The notes under the pieces are model-generated. The model was not told the origin of the DNA. It made no database searches and was given only the letters and a program-made list of their open reading frames with translations. Below, piece by piece: positions 29,615 to 38,362 of a stretch of DNA of 64,000 bases. The translations under genes and the position numbers were made by a program. This stretch comes from Phycisphaeraceae bacterium (GTDB lineage: Bacteria > Planctomycetota > Phycisphaerae > Phycisphaerales > Phycisphaeraceae): assembly GCA_029260615.1 (NCBI GenBank), contig JAJDCX010000035.1, positions 1 to 64,000 on the forward strand, in the 5' to 3' direction. The first letter of the stretch is position 1. Each line of letters starts with the position of its first letter.

Positions 29615-31435
29615 CTACTGGCTGGCTCCTTCCTTGGTGTTCTGTGAATCAGAAGTGTTGCCTAAGTCCAGCCAATGCCACCCAGAGACCAACTTGGCGC
29701 CGGCGTGATCACCCTTGGAGCCATTCCAGACGGCTACGGCGATAGGTATCCGGCCTGTTGCATCGAATTGAGCATCCTGATTGTCGCCTGTCGTCAGCGG
29801 CCGCTTCAACACGACACGCCAAATCCCGTCGGACCACGCGGCGGTCGCGGTCAACTGCTGATGGTCGGCGTCTTGGTAGGTGATGGGGCCTATGCCGTAG
29901 GCGTTGCCTTCAACCGCGGCATGGTTGTCCGGCGGTGTCTTGCCACGTGCATCATCATCGACGGACGGTGTGGCGGCCTCGTTGACAGTAAGGACAGGGA
30001 GTTTGGCGTCCGGCCCGTCTGTAAACAGGTACCAGCGGCTGCCGTTGGTCTGACTTTGCTCGACATCACCTTCAAGGCTTTCGACGACGGCCTGGTATTG
30101 GCGATCACCGGACCAGTACCAGACGTTCACCGGATCAACCTGGGGCTCTCCCGCGACTTCGATGCCCATAGGCATTGACGGCACTTCTTCACTTGAGGCA
30201 AAGACCACGGCGACCGCGTCGGGGTAAACGTCTTCGCCGTGCGTTAAGTCGATCGACTCATCGAGCCAGTCCAGACAGACGGCCAACTCGTCTTCGAACC
30301 GCACGACACGGACATGGACCGAAGCGGTCTCCTCTTCGCGCTGCCACAGCGGTTTGACCCCAACCAGTGCCTCTTGGGCACCCAGCCACGCGACATGAGC
30401 AGGGTCAGAGAGCATGGCCTGGTCGGGCGCGTCATGCACCGTGATCACGGAGCCGGAAGCCTCACCCGGTGACCGGGGCCGAGGCCCTAGACTCCGCAGA
30501 TAGGAGACCAGCGCCCACACATCCGTCGCGTCTTTACTGCCATCGGGCAGTTCCTTGATCAGCAACGGCTCGAACGAAATCATGGGTGTCCCGGGGACGC
30601 CCGTCATCAGCGTCCGTGCGATGCTCTCGGCGCTCTGGCCTGATTTGAATAATCCCGATGCGAGGTCCGCCGGCTGCAAGGGCCGACCTGCTGAGTCTCT
30701 TAGTCCTGCCGCGGCAATACCATCGCCCTCGCCCGTGTCCCCGTGACATGCGAAACACCCCGCGGATCGGTACAACTCTGCGCCCCGTGCGATGAGCTCC
30801 TCCGTCACCGGCGGATGCCGACCGACATCAATCATCAACTCCGGGACCGGCGGCTGACTCTCGGCGTCTTTGAACGACAACACCCGGGTCGCCAGACCGG
30901 CGATCTGGGGCTCGGTCAGCACGCCGCCAAAACCAGGCATGGCGCTGCGGTGCACGCCTTGGGCAATTGTCCGCTCCAGCGCCGCAAGGACATCGTCGTC
31001 ACTACCACCGGGCGATGCGAACCTGAACGGGCTCTTGACGAAGTTCCGGGGCTTGGGGAACAGCAACCCGGCTGTCGGGCCATCCCCGGTCCCATCTTGT
31101 CCGTGACACGCGGCGCAGTGCCGATAGTAGAGTTGGCTCACCTCGTCTGAGCCGGCCATCACAAAGCTGCTGGTTGCGCGGATGGGGCCGACCAACTCCG
31201 GTTCGAGGGTCGCCTCGGCTTCGGCCGGATCGCCTCCGAGATCGGTGTCTAGGTCCTCTACAGGCGCGACCTCCACGGCCTCGGGCACCTGAGCATCTGC
31301 CACGTGCCCCGCAGTAGGCCAACTCAGGAACATCGCATAGCTGAGGATCAATAGATTGATCGCGAACACCACCGCGATAGACGACCCCGTGACGGTAAGA
31401 GAAAACTTAGTATCAACACGACGATTATCTGACAT
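29615..31435 (-). CDS. membrane-anchored diheme cytochrome c fused to an ethylbenzene-dehydrogenase-like heme-binding domain
   Basis: N-terminal TM; CAACH and CFACH heme motifs; C-terminal 'WSDGIWRVVLKRPL...IPIAVAVWNGSKGDHAGAKLVSGWHWLDL' typical of EB_dh/DMSOR gamma-type domains. Confidence 0.82.
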   Translation of the reverse strand: MSDNRRVDTKFSLTVTGSSIAVVFAINLLILSYAMFLSWPTAGHVADAQVPEAVEVAPVEDLDTDLGGDPAEAEATLEPELVGPIRATSSFVMAGSDEVSQLYYRHCAACHGQDGTGDGPTAGLLFPKPRNFVKSPFRFASPGGSDDDVLAALERTIAQGVHRSAMPGFGGVLTEPQIAGLATRVLSFKDAESQPPVPELMIDVGRHPPVTEELIARGAELYRSAGCFACHGDTGEGDGIAAAGLRDSAGRPLQPADLASGLFKSGQSAESIARTLMTGVPGTPMISFEPLLIKELPDGSKDATDVWALVSYLRSLGPRPRSPGEASGSVITVHDAPDQAMLSDPAHVAWLGAQEALVGVKPLWQREEETASVHVRVVRFEDELAVCLDWLDESIDLTHGEDVYPDAVAVVFASSEEVPSMPMGIEVAGEPQVDPVNVWYWSGDRQYQAVVESLEGDVEQSQTNGSRWYLFTDGPDAKLPVLTVNEAATPSVDDDARGKTPPDNHAAVEGNAYGIGPITYQDADHQQLTATAAWSDGIWRVVLKRPLTTGDNQDAQFDATGRIPIAVAVWNGSKGDHAGAKLVSGWHWLDLGNTSDSQNTKEGASQ

Positions 31436-31462
31436 CGAAGCCCGCCCTTAGACATTGTGTAT

Positions 31463-32662
31463 TTAAATCAAGTACAGCAGTGGGAAAAGAAAAATCCAGA
31501 TCAGATCGACCAGGTGCCAGTAGAGTCCGACCATATCGACCGGTGTGAAGTTATTACGGCCATACTTTCCCCGGGCCGCACCGATCAGCAGCCAGGTAAT
31601 CACGCCCATGCCAATGATCACATGCGCGCCGTGCATACCCGTCAGCAGGAAGTAGACGCCGAAGAAAAGGTGGGCGTTCTCCGGCCGATCGGGGTCGTGG
31701 CGTGGGTCCAATACAGGTTTGTCGATTGGATCAACCTTGCCCGTGTCTAGTTCGAAATAGGTGTCGGCAAGCCCCTTGGGCCCCTCGCTAAAGGGCATAA
31801 TGGCGATCCCGGGCACCTGCGCGACCGCTGGCCTCGCCCCGCTGGCCGGATCGCCTGGCGCTTGCCCTGCCTGGGTCTGCAGGTCCCGGATATAGGCGAT
31901 GATGTGACGTATTTCCTGATCTTCGAGGCCGGGACGCCCACCTTTAGGGGGCATCATCACACCGGTCGTGTTAAGCGGATCGTTTGCGGGCCGTCCGACG
32001 TTGATAAAACGTAACAGCCTGTTGTCGTCCAAATCGCGGATGAATCCGCTGGTGCCAAGCGGCTTGCCGGAGCCAGGGAATCCTTCACCCGTCAACCCGT
32101 GACAGCCCGCGCAACTGCTTCGATACAACATTCGTCCCTGCTCGGGATCGGGAGGCATAAGAACAGTGATGGGCTGGACCGCTGCCGCTCCGACAAGGGT
32201 AGGTTGCCATTGACCAGGGTGTGGATCTTCATAAAACTGAGTGCCCCACACAAGGTTGTCGTGAAACTTGTGGGAGTACTCGATCGCCTTGATGCCCAGG
32301 AAGTCGACGCAACACAATAAAGTAAGCGAGAGGAAGACCACCAATTCCTTCTTGCGGCCGAGTTGGGCGCACCGCACCGCCATGGCCATCATGAAGCTGC
32401 TGGTAATCAGGACGACGGTGTTGATACCGCCCCAGGTGGTATCCAGGAACCGCGATCCGTAGCTGAAGATCTCGGGATGGTTGCTCCGGAAGACGGCATA
32501 TAGACAAAACAACCCCCCAAAAAATAACACCTCGGTCGCGAGGAACAGCCACATGCCCAACTTCGCCGCGGCGAATTGCTGGCGAGGGTCCCGGAACTGG
32601 TGCGCCACCCGGATCACATCCCCGTGACTCGGATTGCAGCTTGACGAGTTCCGCTGATCCAT
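31463..32662 (-). CDS. cytochrome c oxidase subunit III-like protein with internal cytochrome c domain
   Basis: COX3 motifs 'KLGMWLFLATEVLFFGGLF', 'FGVYFLLTGMHGAHVIIGM', 'GLYWHLVDLIWIFLFPLLYL'; internal 'GRMLYRSSCAGCHGLTGEG' cytochrome c domain. Confidence 0.9.
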   Translation of the reverse strand: MDQRNSSSCNPSHGDVIRVAHQFRDPRQQFAAAKLGMWLFLATEVLFFGGLFCLYAVFRSNHPEIFSYGSRFLDTTWGGINTVVLITSSFMMAMAVRCAQLGRKKELVVFLSLTLLCCVDFLGIKAIEYSHKFHDNLVWGTQFYEDPHPGQWQPTLVGAAAVQPITVLMPPDPEQGRMLYRSSCAGCHGLTGEGFPGSGKPLGTSGFIRDLDDNRLLRFINVGRPANDPLNTTGVMMPPKGGRPGLEDQEIRHIIAYIRDLQTQAGQAPGDPASGARPAVAQVPGIAIMPFSEGPKGLADTYFELDTGKVDPIDKPVLDPRHDPDRPENAHLFFGVYFLLTGMHGAHVIIGMGVITWLLIGAARGKYGRNNFTPVDMVGLYWHLVDLIWIFLFPLLYLI

Positions 32663-33021
32663 TCTGTTGACAACCTCTACCCAAGGTGCTGTAGGTCCAA
32701 TCCAGCTACACACAAGACATCAGACTATTAAATCCTTAGTTATGGTTACCTATGAGGGGCTGTTTTTATTCCAGCCGAGCTATTTAATTTTCTGGCCGCT
32801 TCAACAATCACATCTGTATTGATGCAAGCATGTATATTAAAGGCCGTTACATTCTTTTCTCGGGTGCTGCCTTGTTGGTAGCACGAACACCAGGCACCAT
32901 TGATTGACTCGCAATCAAGTGTGTGAATCAGATGTGCAGCGCCCTAAACTGAGCCCTAAATGGCTTCGTCAACCCTGCTGATGAGTTAGAAACAGCGTTT
33001 TTTTCTAGGCAGCTGGCCTGT

Positions 33022-33041
33022 TCGAATCCCGCCACCGCTAC
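33022..33041 (+). other. tRNA/tmRNA 3'-end-like remnant (possible att scar)
   Basis: TTCGAATCCCGCCACCGCTAC resembles a T-loop plus acceptor 3' strand; no matching 5' half found upstream. Confidence 0.45.
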
Positions 33042-33056
33042 TGATGGACTCAAAGA

Positions 33057-33085
33057 GACTTGCAGCAAAGCGAGTCCCTTTTTTT
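33057..33085 (+). terminator. Rho-independent terminator
   Basis: GACTTGC-AGCAAA-GCGAGTC followed by CCTTTTTTT. Confidence 0.8.
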
Positions 33086-33182
33086 ATGGCTTCATTTTGG
33101 CAGTCTGCCCCACATTCTGCCCCATACGCCACGTAAAAACATGGGCCTCGCCAGGGACTCTTTTTTCACCCCGGAGGTCGTC

Positions 33183-33451
33183 ATGGCTCACCTATTTAAA
33201 CGTAATCGAATCTACTACCTGAAGTATTACCTGGGCGGCAAGCAGAAGGAGGTCAACCTCAGAACCGACACCCTTGAGATCGCCAAAGAGAAGAAACGCC
33301 TGTTCGAATCGGGATAGGCGGCGGGCCTGGATAACCCCCTGCCGACACGCACACCCATCGGCCAGGTCGTCGAAGCCTACGCCAGCACATCCGCACCGTG
33401 AAGACCGCCAAGTCTGCCCAGACCGATATCTACTATCTGCGCGAGGCATCG
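33183..33451 (+). pseudogene. decayed tyrosine recombinase/phage integrase N-terminal fragment
   Basis: MAHLFKRNRIYYLKYYLGGKQKEVNLRTDTLEIAKEKKRLFESG* AAGLDNPLPTRTPIGQVVEAYAST, frameshift, HIRTVKTAKSAQTDIYYLREA. Confidence 0.72.
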
Positions 33452-33731
33452 CTAATGTATGTGCCGCAGTTTAGATCGATCTTGATTTGAGTATATTTGG
33501 CTACGCAATGAGCAATTCAGACAAACTGTTTCACCGGCCCGGATGCAGTAAAGCCGTTAATGAACTCTTCTATAGCCTTGCAGATCACCTTGATAATGAA
33601 AATGATTCCCGTGAGCCGTGCGATGCATGCGACCCAGTCGCCTGGGATGATCCAGGGCACGACTAACGTCCGAAATCTGCGGGTATGTTCCTGTCATTAA
33701 TATCCCTATGTCCGCATTGGTGATTCTGTAC

Positions 33732-36700
33732 TTATTCATCGCTTTCAGATTCCCAGAGGCCTAGCGCGGGTTTGTAGGTGGTGTTTTGTGTGAGGAACGC
33801 AGAACGTGTGTGTGTATTGTGTGCTTGCCATACTGCGGCGGCTTGTCGGCGAGATTGGTCTTTGTCTTGCAATTGGTTGTCGATCGTGTGCAAAGTGCCT
33901 TTGGTTGATTTCCCGGATTGTCGACGACGATTTCGGGAAGAGACATCCACGGGTATCGCTTCGCCATTGACAACAGCTTCTTTTGTAAAATCTTCTCGGC
34001 TCGGTAGAGCTTGTGAGTCTGCGGATTGAAGCGGCTGGGCTTGCTCATTAGAAGAGGCTTGGGTTTGTACCGCAGGGGGTGTGCTTGCGTTCCAATTGCT
34101 CAAGACCTGATTAAGGTCACCGATGCCGACAAAACCATCACCGGTTGGGTCCCCTGCCAACCACACACCAGGTGTTACCGGTTGATTCCAGTTTCCCAGG
34201 ACAATGTTCATGTCAATAAGTCCGACAAATCCATCCCGGTTCAAATCACCGATCAGGGCGACGGGGAATGTATTTGAGAACTCGGAAGTATCGCCGGTCG
34301 TGGTTGACGTGGCGGTGGCGGTTACAAGTTGATCGATCGCCAGTTCCCCGGCCAGGACGATCTGGAAGTCGGCATTGCCGGTGAGGTCTGTGGTGACTTG
34401 CGTGGACCCAAGGTAGGCGTCGGCCTCGCCGTGACCGGTTGGGTCGGTGAAGGCAGTACGGTAGAAATCCAGGTCGAACGTGGTACTCGCAGTGCTGATA
34501 AGGTGCCCCTGCACGACGGTAAGTCCAAGGACGATCGTGATCGTGTGGATGACCGGATCGTTCTGCAGCCCGTTAGGCCCAACATCGATGTCGCCGGGGT
34601 CACTGGCCTGTGGGCCGGTCGCGCCCAGGTCGATGCCTTGAGAGAAGTTACTGAATATGGCGTTGCCGCGGACGGTGTTGCCGTTTGGCACTTCGGTGGG
34701 TGCCAGCAGGATGATCTTATCAATAATCGAAACGCCGTCGCCGCCGTTCCCTGCGATGGTGTTGGCCTGCCCCGCGTTGATGCCGCCGATCGTGTTGTTG
34801 CTTGCTCCCTGGATCTCCACGCCGTCGCTGTTATTGGGGATAAAGAACAGCCCGGTCGGGTCCAAGCCGATGAGATTGCCGTAGACGAGGTTGTTGACCG
34901 CAAGCGCACCGTTGAGCTCGACGCCGTCGGAGAGGTTGCCCGATATAACGTTGCCCTGATTGGCGGCGGCTCCCCCGATGGTGTTGCCAATGGAGTTGGT
35001 GATCTGAACACCGTTAGCGCTGTTGGGGAGCGCCGCGGTCCCTGCGGCGTTCAGGCCGATCAGGTTGTTCTGCACGGTGTTATTTGTTACGAGGGCACCG
35101 CGGAATTCGACGCCGTCGGTCCCGCTGGCGGAAATGACGTTGCCCTGACCTGCGCCGGTCCCGCCGATGAAGTTCCCCGTGGACCCGATGGGCGGTCGTA
35201 AGGGGCGGACGTCATCAATGATGAATACACCGTTGCCGCCGTTGCCGAGTGCCAAAGTGCCGGTAACGTCTGTGCCGATGAAGTTTCCGAAGACGCTGTT
35301 GTTATCGCCGAGTATCCCGACGCCGTCGGAGAGGTTGCCGGAGAGGATGTTGCGTTGCCCGGGCAGACCGCCACCGATGGTGTTTCCAAAGGCCTCTGTG
35401 AGCTTAACGCCGTCGCCGTTGTTGGCGATTGCGACGGTGCCGGTGATGTCGGTGCCGATGAAGTTGCCGATGACGGTATTGCCAGTGGTCAACTCGATCT
35501 CGACGCCATCCGAGGTGTTCCCGGAGAGGATGTTGCGCTCACCGGGATTGACGCCGCCGATGATGTTGCCTGTGGCGGGGTCGAAATCACCGGGTCGTAT
35601 GGCGATACCGTTGTTACGGTTGGCCAGGCGTCCCAGGCCGTCGACAGTAGTCCCGACGAGGTTTCCGATGACGATGCTGTTGCTGCCGTTGATCTCGGCG
35701 CCGTCAGATCCGTTGCCTGACAGGAGGTTGCCCTCGCCTGGCGCGGCCCCGCCGACGATTGTGTTCAGTGCGTCGATGATGCGCACGCCATCGCGTCCGT
35801 TGGCGATTGCCGTGGTCCCGAGGGGAGCTGTGCCGATGTAATTGCCTTGGACAATAGTTCCTACGGCTTGTGCGCCCTCGATCTTCACGCCGTGGAAGGT
35901 ATTACCCGAGATGATGTTGCGTTCACCGGGCAGCGCACCACCAATGGTGTTGCTGGGGGATGGCTCAAGGATGGTGCCCAGCACGAGTACCCCGTTGGAG
36001 AGGTTGGGGATCGCCGCGTTACCAAGGACATTCAGCCCGATGTAGTTGCCGATGATGTTGTTGTTTGCGGCGCGGATATCAACGCCGTCGCTGAAGTTGC
36101 CCGAGATAATGTTGCGAGCGCCGAGCGTGGTGCCGCCGACAGTATTGTTGCTTGCACGGGCGAGCCTGATGCCGTTGCCGCCGTTCTGTAGCGCGGCCAT
36201 GCCGCTGGCGTTGGTGCCGATGAAGTTGCCTTCTATCAGATTGAATGTGCCGTCGCCTATAACGATCCCGTCAGAGAGGTTGCCGGATATAACGTTGCGT
36301 GAAGCGGGTGTGACGCCGCCGATGCGGTTGTTGGAGAGGGCGCCAATGCCAATCCCGTCATCGGTATTGGGTAGTGCGAGGGTCCCGGTCGGGTCGGTGC
36401 CGATGAAGTTGCCCTCGATCACGTTGCCGCCGATATTATTGAGTGAAATGCCATCGCTGAAGCGGTTGATCACAAGGCCGCGCACGGTGCTGTTCCCCGC
36501 GTTGACTCTCAGGCCGTCTTCGAACAAGATCAGATTGGTCCCATCCAGTTCGATGTTCAGCACGGCGTTGCTGCCGTTGGCCAGTGTGTTGACCGACGAC
36601 CCAGGCTGAGTGTACCCGTCGATGATGGCCGAGTCGGTGAGCGAGGGCAGCTCGGTCAGGGGCGAGATCGTGTGGACGCCGGGGCCCGGGATGTTGAAAT

Positions 36701-36908
36701 GGATGCTGTCCGTGCCTATCAGGGCGTTGGACTGGAGGATGGCGTCGCGTAGTGACCCGAGGCCGCTGTCAATTGTAGACGTGACCAAGATCGTCGAGAG
36801 CAGCAGCCTAGGCTCCAGCGCCTCAAAGATGGGCCTTCCATCCGCCCCTCGCTGCTCCCGGGTTGCTCGGTCCTGTGTGACAGGCTGATAAAATTTATCT
36901 ACTGGCAT
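33732..36908 (-). CDS. large LEPR-XLL surface protein with parallel beta-helix repeats and C-terminal dockerin-like segment
   Basis: N-terminal 'FEALEPRLLLSTILVTS'; many 'NTIGG..PGERNIISGNTSDGVEI' repeats; 'GDLNRDGFVGLIDMNIVLGNW..GDPTGDGFVGIGDLNQVLSNWN' dockerin-like Ca-binding pair. Confidence 0.87.
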   Translation of the reverse strand: MPVDKFYQPVTQDRATREQRGADGRPIFEALEPRLLLSTILVTSTIDSGLGSLRDAILQSNALIGTDSIHFNIPGPGVHTISPLTELPSLTDSAIIDGYTQPGSSVNTLANGSNAVLNIELDGTNLILFEDGLRVNAGNSTVRGLVINRFSDGISLNNIGGNVIEGNFIGTDPTGTLALPNTDDGIGIGALSNNRIGGVTPASRNVISGNLSDGIVIGDGTFNLIEGNFIGTNASGMAALQNGGNGIRLARASNNTVGGTTLGARNIISGNFSDGVDIRAANNNIIGNYIGLNVLGNAAIPNLSNGVLVLGTILEPSPSNTIGGALPGERNIISGNTFHGVKIEGAQAVGTIVQGNYIGTAPLGTTAIANGRDGVRIIDALNTIVGGAAPGEGNLLSGNGSDGAEINGSNSIVIGNLVGTTVDGLGRLANRNNGIAIRPGDFDPATGNIIGGVNPGERNILSGNTSDGVEIELTTGNTVIGNFIGTDITGTVAIANNGDGVKLTEAFGNTIGGGLPGQRNILSGNLSDGVGILGDNNSVFGNFIGTDVTGTLALGNGGNGVFIIDDVRPLRPPIGSTGNFIGGTGAGQGNVISASGTDGVEFRGALVTNNTVQNNLIGLNAAGTAALPNSANGVQITNSIGNTIGGAAANQGNVISGNLSDGVELNGALAVNNLVYGNLIGLDPTGLFFIPNNSDGVEIQGASNNTIGGINAGQANTIAGNGGDGVSIIDKIILLAPTEVPNGNTVRGNAIFSNFSQGIDLGATGPQASDPGDIDVGPNGLQNDPVIHTITIVLGLTVVQGHLISTASTTFDLDFYRTAFTDPTGHGEADAYLGSTQVTTDLTGNADFQIVLAGELAIDQLVTATATSTTTGDTSEFSNTFPVALIGDLNRDGFVGLIDMNIVLGNWNQPVTPGVWLAGDPTGDGFVGIGDLNQVLSNWNASTPPAVQTQASSNEQAQPLQSADSQALPSREDFTKEAVVNGEAIPVDVSSRNRRRQSGKSTKGTLHTIDNQLQDKDQSRRQAAAVWQAHNTHTRSAFLTQNTTYKPALGLWESESDE
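34640..36440 (-). repeat. degenerate tandem beta-helix-coding repeats
   Basis: Recurring protein motif N-x-I-G-G-x(5-8)-N-[VI]-I-S-G-N-x-S-D-G-V throughout the CDS. Confidence 0.8.
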
Positions 36909-36998
36909 CTCATATCCCTTCCCATTTCTATGTCTCTAAACAGAGTGCTTCAGTGTCTTTGTATGCGCCTTAGTAAAAAGGCTCGAATCATCCCCCGG

Positions 36999-37685
36999 CT
37001 AGGGCTTACATTTGTCGCAAGGGGAGAATCCTCGCCCAAATGCCTCGTCCTTTGAATTCAAGTCGATCCGTCTTGACTCAGGCAACTTCTGGACGACCTC
37101 ACAAGCCGGTAGGTGGAACTCAGCGAACATTGGATCGACAGGGTAGAACTGTTCGTCCGATGGAGACATCGTGTGTGCCCAGATGCCGCGTTTCTCCTTT
37201 CGAGCTAACGATTGAGCCCGGATCATGCGCTGGGCGTGTCGCTGTGTGCCCGATCGCAACCTGACATAGGCCCAGCCCTCACGTACCAGCATCTCGTTGA
37301 CCATCCGGCCGTCATCCAGGAAAACGTACGCCATCAGCCTGTCTTTGTGGTCCCTGAACTGCTCGTCGTAGCGGAGGTTCAGGTCTCTGCCGGCGATCAG
37401 CGCCTCGTTACGCTCTTTCGCATCGATGTGCCCCTGTTCGTCCTCGTACGGCGCACGGATACCGGCGTAGATAACACGGTGTGTCAACGCGTGGTTCGAG
37501 ACTTTGATGGTGTGGCCGCTGTTGGCGCGCTTCCCCGTGACGCGAGAGGGCAGGGACTGCCCCATGTCGCCGCCAACACCCGTAAAAGCAGCGACCGCGA
37601 GGGTGATAGCCGCCACAGTGACTACCACCGCCCCAAGTGTCTTGTAGCCCGTGCTTGTCATTTTTCCAATCATGATGCGCCTCAC
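36999..37685 (-). CDS. secreted thermonuclease (SNase-like) family protein
   Basis: 'GIRAPYEDEQGHIDAKERNEALIAGRDLNLRYDEQFRDHKDRLMAYVFLDDGRMVNEMLVREGWAYV' SNase-like core; N-terminal TM/signal. Confidence 0.78.
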   Translation of the reverse strand: MRRIMIGKMTSTGYKTLGAVVVTVAAITLAVAAFTGVGGDMGQSLPSRVTGKRANSGHTIKVSNHALTHRVIYAGIRAPYEDEQGHIDAKERNEALIAGRDLNLRYDEQFRDHKDRLMAYVFLDDGRMVNEMLVREGWAYVRLRSGTQRHAQRMIRAQSLARKEKRGIWAHTMSPSDEQFYPVDPMFAEFHLPACEVVQKLPESRRIDLNSKDEAFGRGFSPCDKCKP

Positions 37686-38362
37686 TGGACCTTGTCCATC
37701 CTCTTCCAGATGTCCTTGACTGTCGGGTTGTCGATTGGACTGAACGGTTTGCTCAAGCCGTTAAAGAGCAGGATCCGCTCCTTAACATACGTGACGTGTC
37801 CGTCCGTATAAGCTGCGTTCACACCGTCGCCGTGTGACTCACGAACGACGTCGGCAAAATGAAACACGTCCGCGGCAAAGGCGATCGTTTTCACTTCCTC
37901 GTCGAAGGACTCACCGCTGAGCCCGTAACGTCTGCCGTAACCCGCGCGGGTATCGTTCCCGGGGACAACGGGCCAGGGATTCGTGCCCGAGTTATATAAA
38001 TGGAAATCGTTGGTCTGCAGCGGACAGTAGAACACCTGCGTGTCAGCCAACAGACCCGAGCTGGGCTTAACTAACGGCCCCCAGGTGCTGTCGTAATCCG
38101 TCCCGTCGTAAAGAAGGTAGTTGTATTGCCAACTGCCTTCGTTGACGTCGTTGTTTAACGGAGGGAAGGTGTCCTGATCCGTAGCGTACGCGACCGAAGC
38201 CTGGAATACCGAACGCAGGTTTGACATGCATACGGTGGACTTTGCGCTCTTCACGGCCGAAGACAGTGCGGGCAAGACAATGGCCATAAGAAGTCCGATG
38301 ATCGAAATCACGACCAGCAGTTCAATCAGCGTGAAGGCTCTTGTGTATCTAAGGTGTTTCAA
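37682..38362 (-). CDS. prepilin-type N-terminal cleavage/methylation domain protein (type II pseudopilin-like)
   Basis: 'RAFTLIELLVVISIIGLLMAIVLPALS'; C-terminal 'HGDGVNAAYTDGHVTYV'. Confidence 0.92.
   Translation of the reverse strand: MKHLRYTRAFTLIELLVVISIIGLLMAIVLPALSSAVKSAKSTVCMSNLRSVFQASVAYATDQDTFPPLNNDVNEGSWQYNYLLYDGTDYDSTWGPLVKPSSGLLADTQVFYCPLQTNDFHLYNSGTNPWPVVPGNDTRAGYGRRYGLSGESFDEEVKTIAFAADVFHFADVVRESHGDGVNAAYTDGHVTYVKERILLFNGLSKPFSPIDNPTVKDIWKRMDKVQ

Noticed and set aside
34329-35201. 290-aa plus-strand ORF and neighbouring long antisense ORFs
   Set aside because: Antisense to the beta-helix repeats; its apparent periodicity is inherited from the coding repeats
34640-36440. CRISPR-like or VNTR periodicity
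   Set aside because: Explained by beta-helix protein repeats; spacing and sequence are too variable for CRISPR
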